Shown in pieces: positions 5,908 through 6,494 of a DNA stretch of 6,494 nucleotides; the stretch's first letter is position 1, and every line of letters begins with the position of its first letter. A program made the translations under genes and the position numbers. The stretch is from Gammaproteobacteria bacterium (lineage in GTDB: Bacteria; Pseudomonadota; Gammaproteobacteria; Natronospirales; REEB76). The stretch covers positions 1 through 6,494 of the forward strand of contig DAHVFI010000349.1 of assembly GCA_027317045.1 (NCBI GenBank), read 5' to 3'. The notes beneath the pieces were generated by a model that worked only from the letters and a program-made list of their open reading frames with translations, was not told the origin of the DNA and made no database searches.

Positions 5908-6034
5908 AAGACAAACCTCTTCGATGAATTTCAATTACAGTAAATTTTTTTCAGTAGAGACTTTGCATAAATCAATTAGCCTATACGCGTATTAGCTGTG
6001 CAATCGGCCATTCGTGCGCAAAATCACATTCCTT
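5908..6034. promoter_or_regulatory. Intergenic region between dcd and the lipoprotein gene
   Basis: This AT-rich 127-nt spacer should contain the promoter of the lipoprotein gene on the minus strand. A TGTAAT -10-like hexamer lies close to the gene, but no good -35 pairs with it. A second weak pair is TTGCAC, 17 nt, GCTAAT. A perfect 10-bp palindrome ATACGCGTAT (5983-5992) within this upstream stretch could be a regulator site. No intrinsic terminator for dcd is apparent. Confidence 0.3.
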
Positions 6035-6494
6035 TCATGTCTTCGGCAACGTCACACCCTTCTGCCCCTGATATTTCCCACCGCGATCCTTGTAACTGGT
6101 CTCGCAGACTTCATCGGACTCCAGAAACAGCATCTGAGCCACGCCCTCATTGGCGTAGATTTTCGCGGGCAGGGGTGTGGTGTTAGAAAATTCCAGGGTC
6201 ACATGGCCTTCCCATTCAGGTTCCAGCGGCGTGACGTTGACGATGATGCCGCAGCGCGCATAGGTGGATTTGCCGAGACAGATGGTGAGCACGTCGCGGG
6301 GGATGCGGAAATATTCGACGGTGCGCGCAAGTGCGAATGAATTGGGCGGGATTACGCAGCACGGTCCCTTGAAATCCACGAAGCTGCGCTCATCGAAGTT
6401 CTTGGGGTCCACGATGGTGGAATTGATGTTGGTGAAGATCTTGAAATCGTCGGCGCAGCGCACATCGTAGCCGTAGCTGGAAGTGCCGTAGGAG
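6035..6494 (-). CDS. dcd: dCTP deaminase, 5' end cut by window edge
   Basis: The last 152 residues plus the stop are visible. Compared with the about 188-residue Pseudomonas-type enzyme, roughly 36 N-terminal residues lie beyond the right edge. Dcd is a cytoplasmic homotrimer that deaminates dCTP to dUTP, the main supply of dUMP for thymidylate synthesis in many Gram-negative bacteria. Visible landmarks are SYGTSSYGYDVRCADDF at the edge, NINSTIVDPKNFDE, the active-site GKSTYAR (Ser and Arg matching S111 and R115 of the E. coli enzyme), the EPEWEGHVTLEF block with the catalytic Glu (E138 equivalent), the NEGVAQMLF strand, and the C-terminal YKDRGGKYQGQKGVTLP that closes over the substrate. The frame is open to the window end, so an internal GTG at 6461-6463 is not the true start. 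It lies upstream of, and in the same direction as, the lipoprotein gene, but a 127-nt gap suggests separate transcription. Confidence 0.97.
   Translation of the reverse strand, partial: SYGTSSYGYDVRCADDFKIFTNINSTIVDPKNFDERSFVDFKGPCCVIPPNSFALARTVEYFRIPRDVLTICLGKSTYARCGIIVNVTPLEPEWEGHVTLEFSNTTPLPAKIYANEGVAQMLFLESDEVCETSYKDRGGKYQGQKGVTLPKT

Noticed and set aside
1..6494. CRISPR array, tRNA or rRNA genes
   Set aside because: No regularly spaced repeats and no cloverleaf or rRNA-like sequence were seen on either strand.

Overview
The window looks like a chromosomal segment of a gammaproteobacterium. The grounds are a purM-purN pair followed by a DUF3108 gene and preceded divergently by a DUF2066 gene, an arrangement I recall from gammaproteobacteria, and a Pseudomonas-type dCTP deaminase. 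The core genes are GC-rich (for example 41 of 60 bases G/C at 2101-2160). I cannot name a genus.

Left part (1-4184), conserved core: on the minus strand a DUF2066 exported protein gene overlaps by 4 nt a CDP-alcohol phosphatidyltransferase gene that runs off the left edge. A 136-nt divergent intergenic region separates them from a plus-strand operon of purM, purN and a secreted DUF3108 protein. The operon genes are joined by two 1-nt stop/start overlaps. PurM and PurN act at two steps of de novo IMP synthesis; the DUF3108 protein is a periplasmic passenger of unknown role.

Middle part (4079-5266), the most unusual stretch: a minus-strand higB-higA toxin-antitoxin module lies between two copies of the 3' end of the DUF3108 gene. 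The second copy (5093-5198) is a headless fossil of 106 nt with 8 differences from the real gene end, and 6 of those 8 are synonymous. Both copies run directly into a roughly 70-nt two-hairpin palindromic repeat. This suggests that a small toxin-antitoxin islet was added at a gene 3' end together with, or in exchange for, a diverged gene tail. The module has a clear promoter (TTGACG, 17 nt, TACTAT) whose expected start falls on the toxin ATG, so its mRNA may be leaderless.

Right part (5267-6494): a minus-strand gene for an uncharacterised lipoprotein, visibly AT-richer than its neighbours (26 of 60 G/C at 5641-5700), then the dcd gene for dCTP deaminase, cut off at its 5' end by the window edge. 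The accessory material (toxin-antitoxin module, repeats, AT-rich lipoprotein) therefore sits between the purMN operon and dcd, two ordinary nucleotide-metabolism loci.
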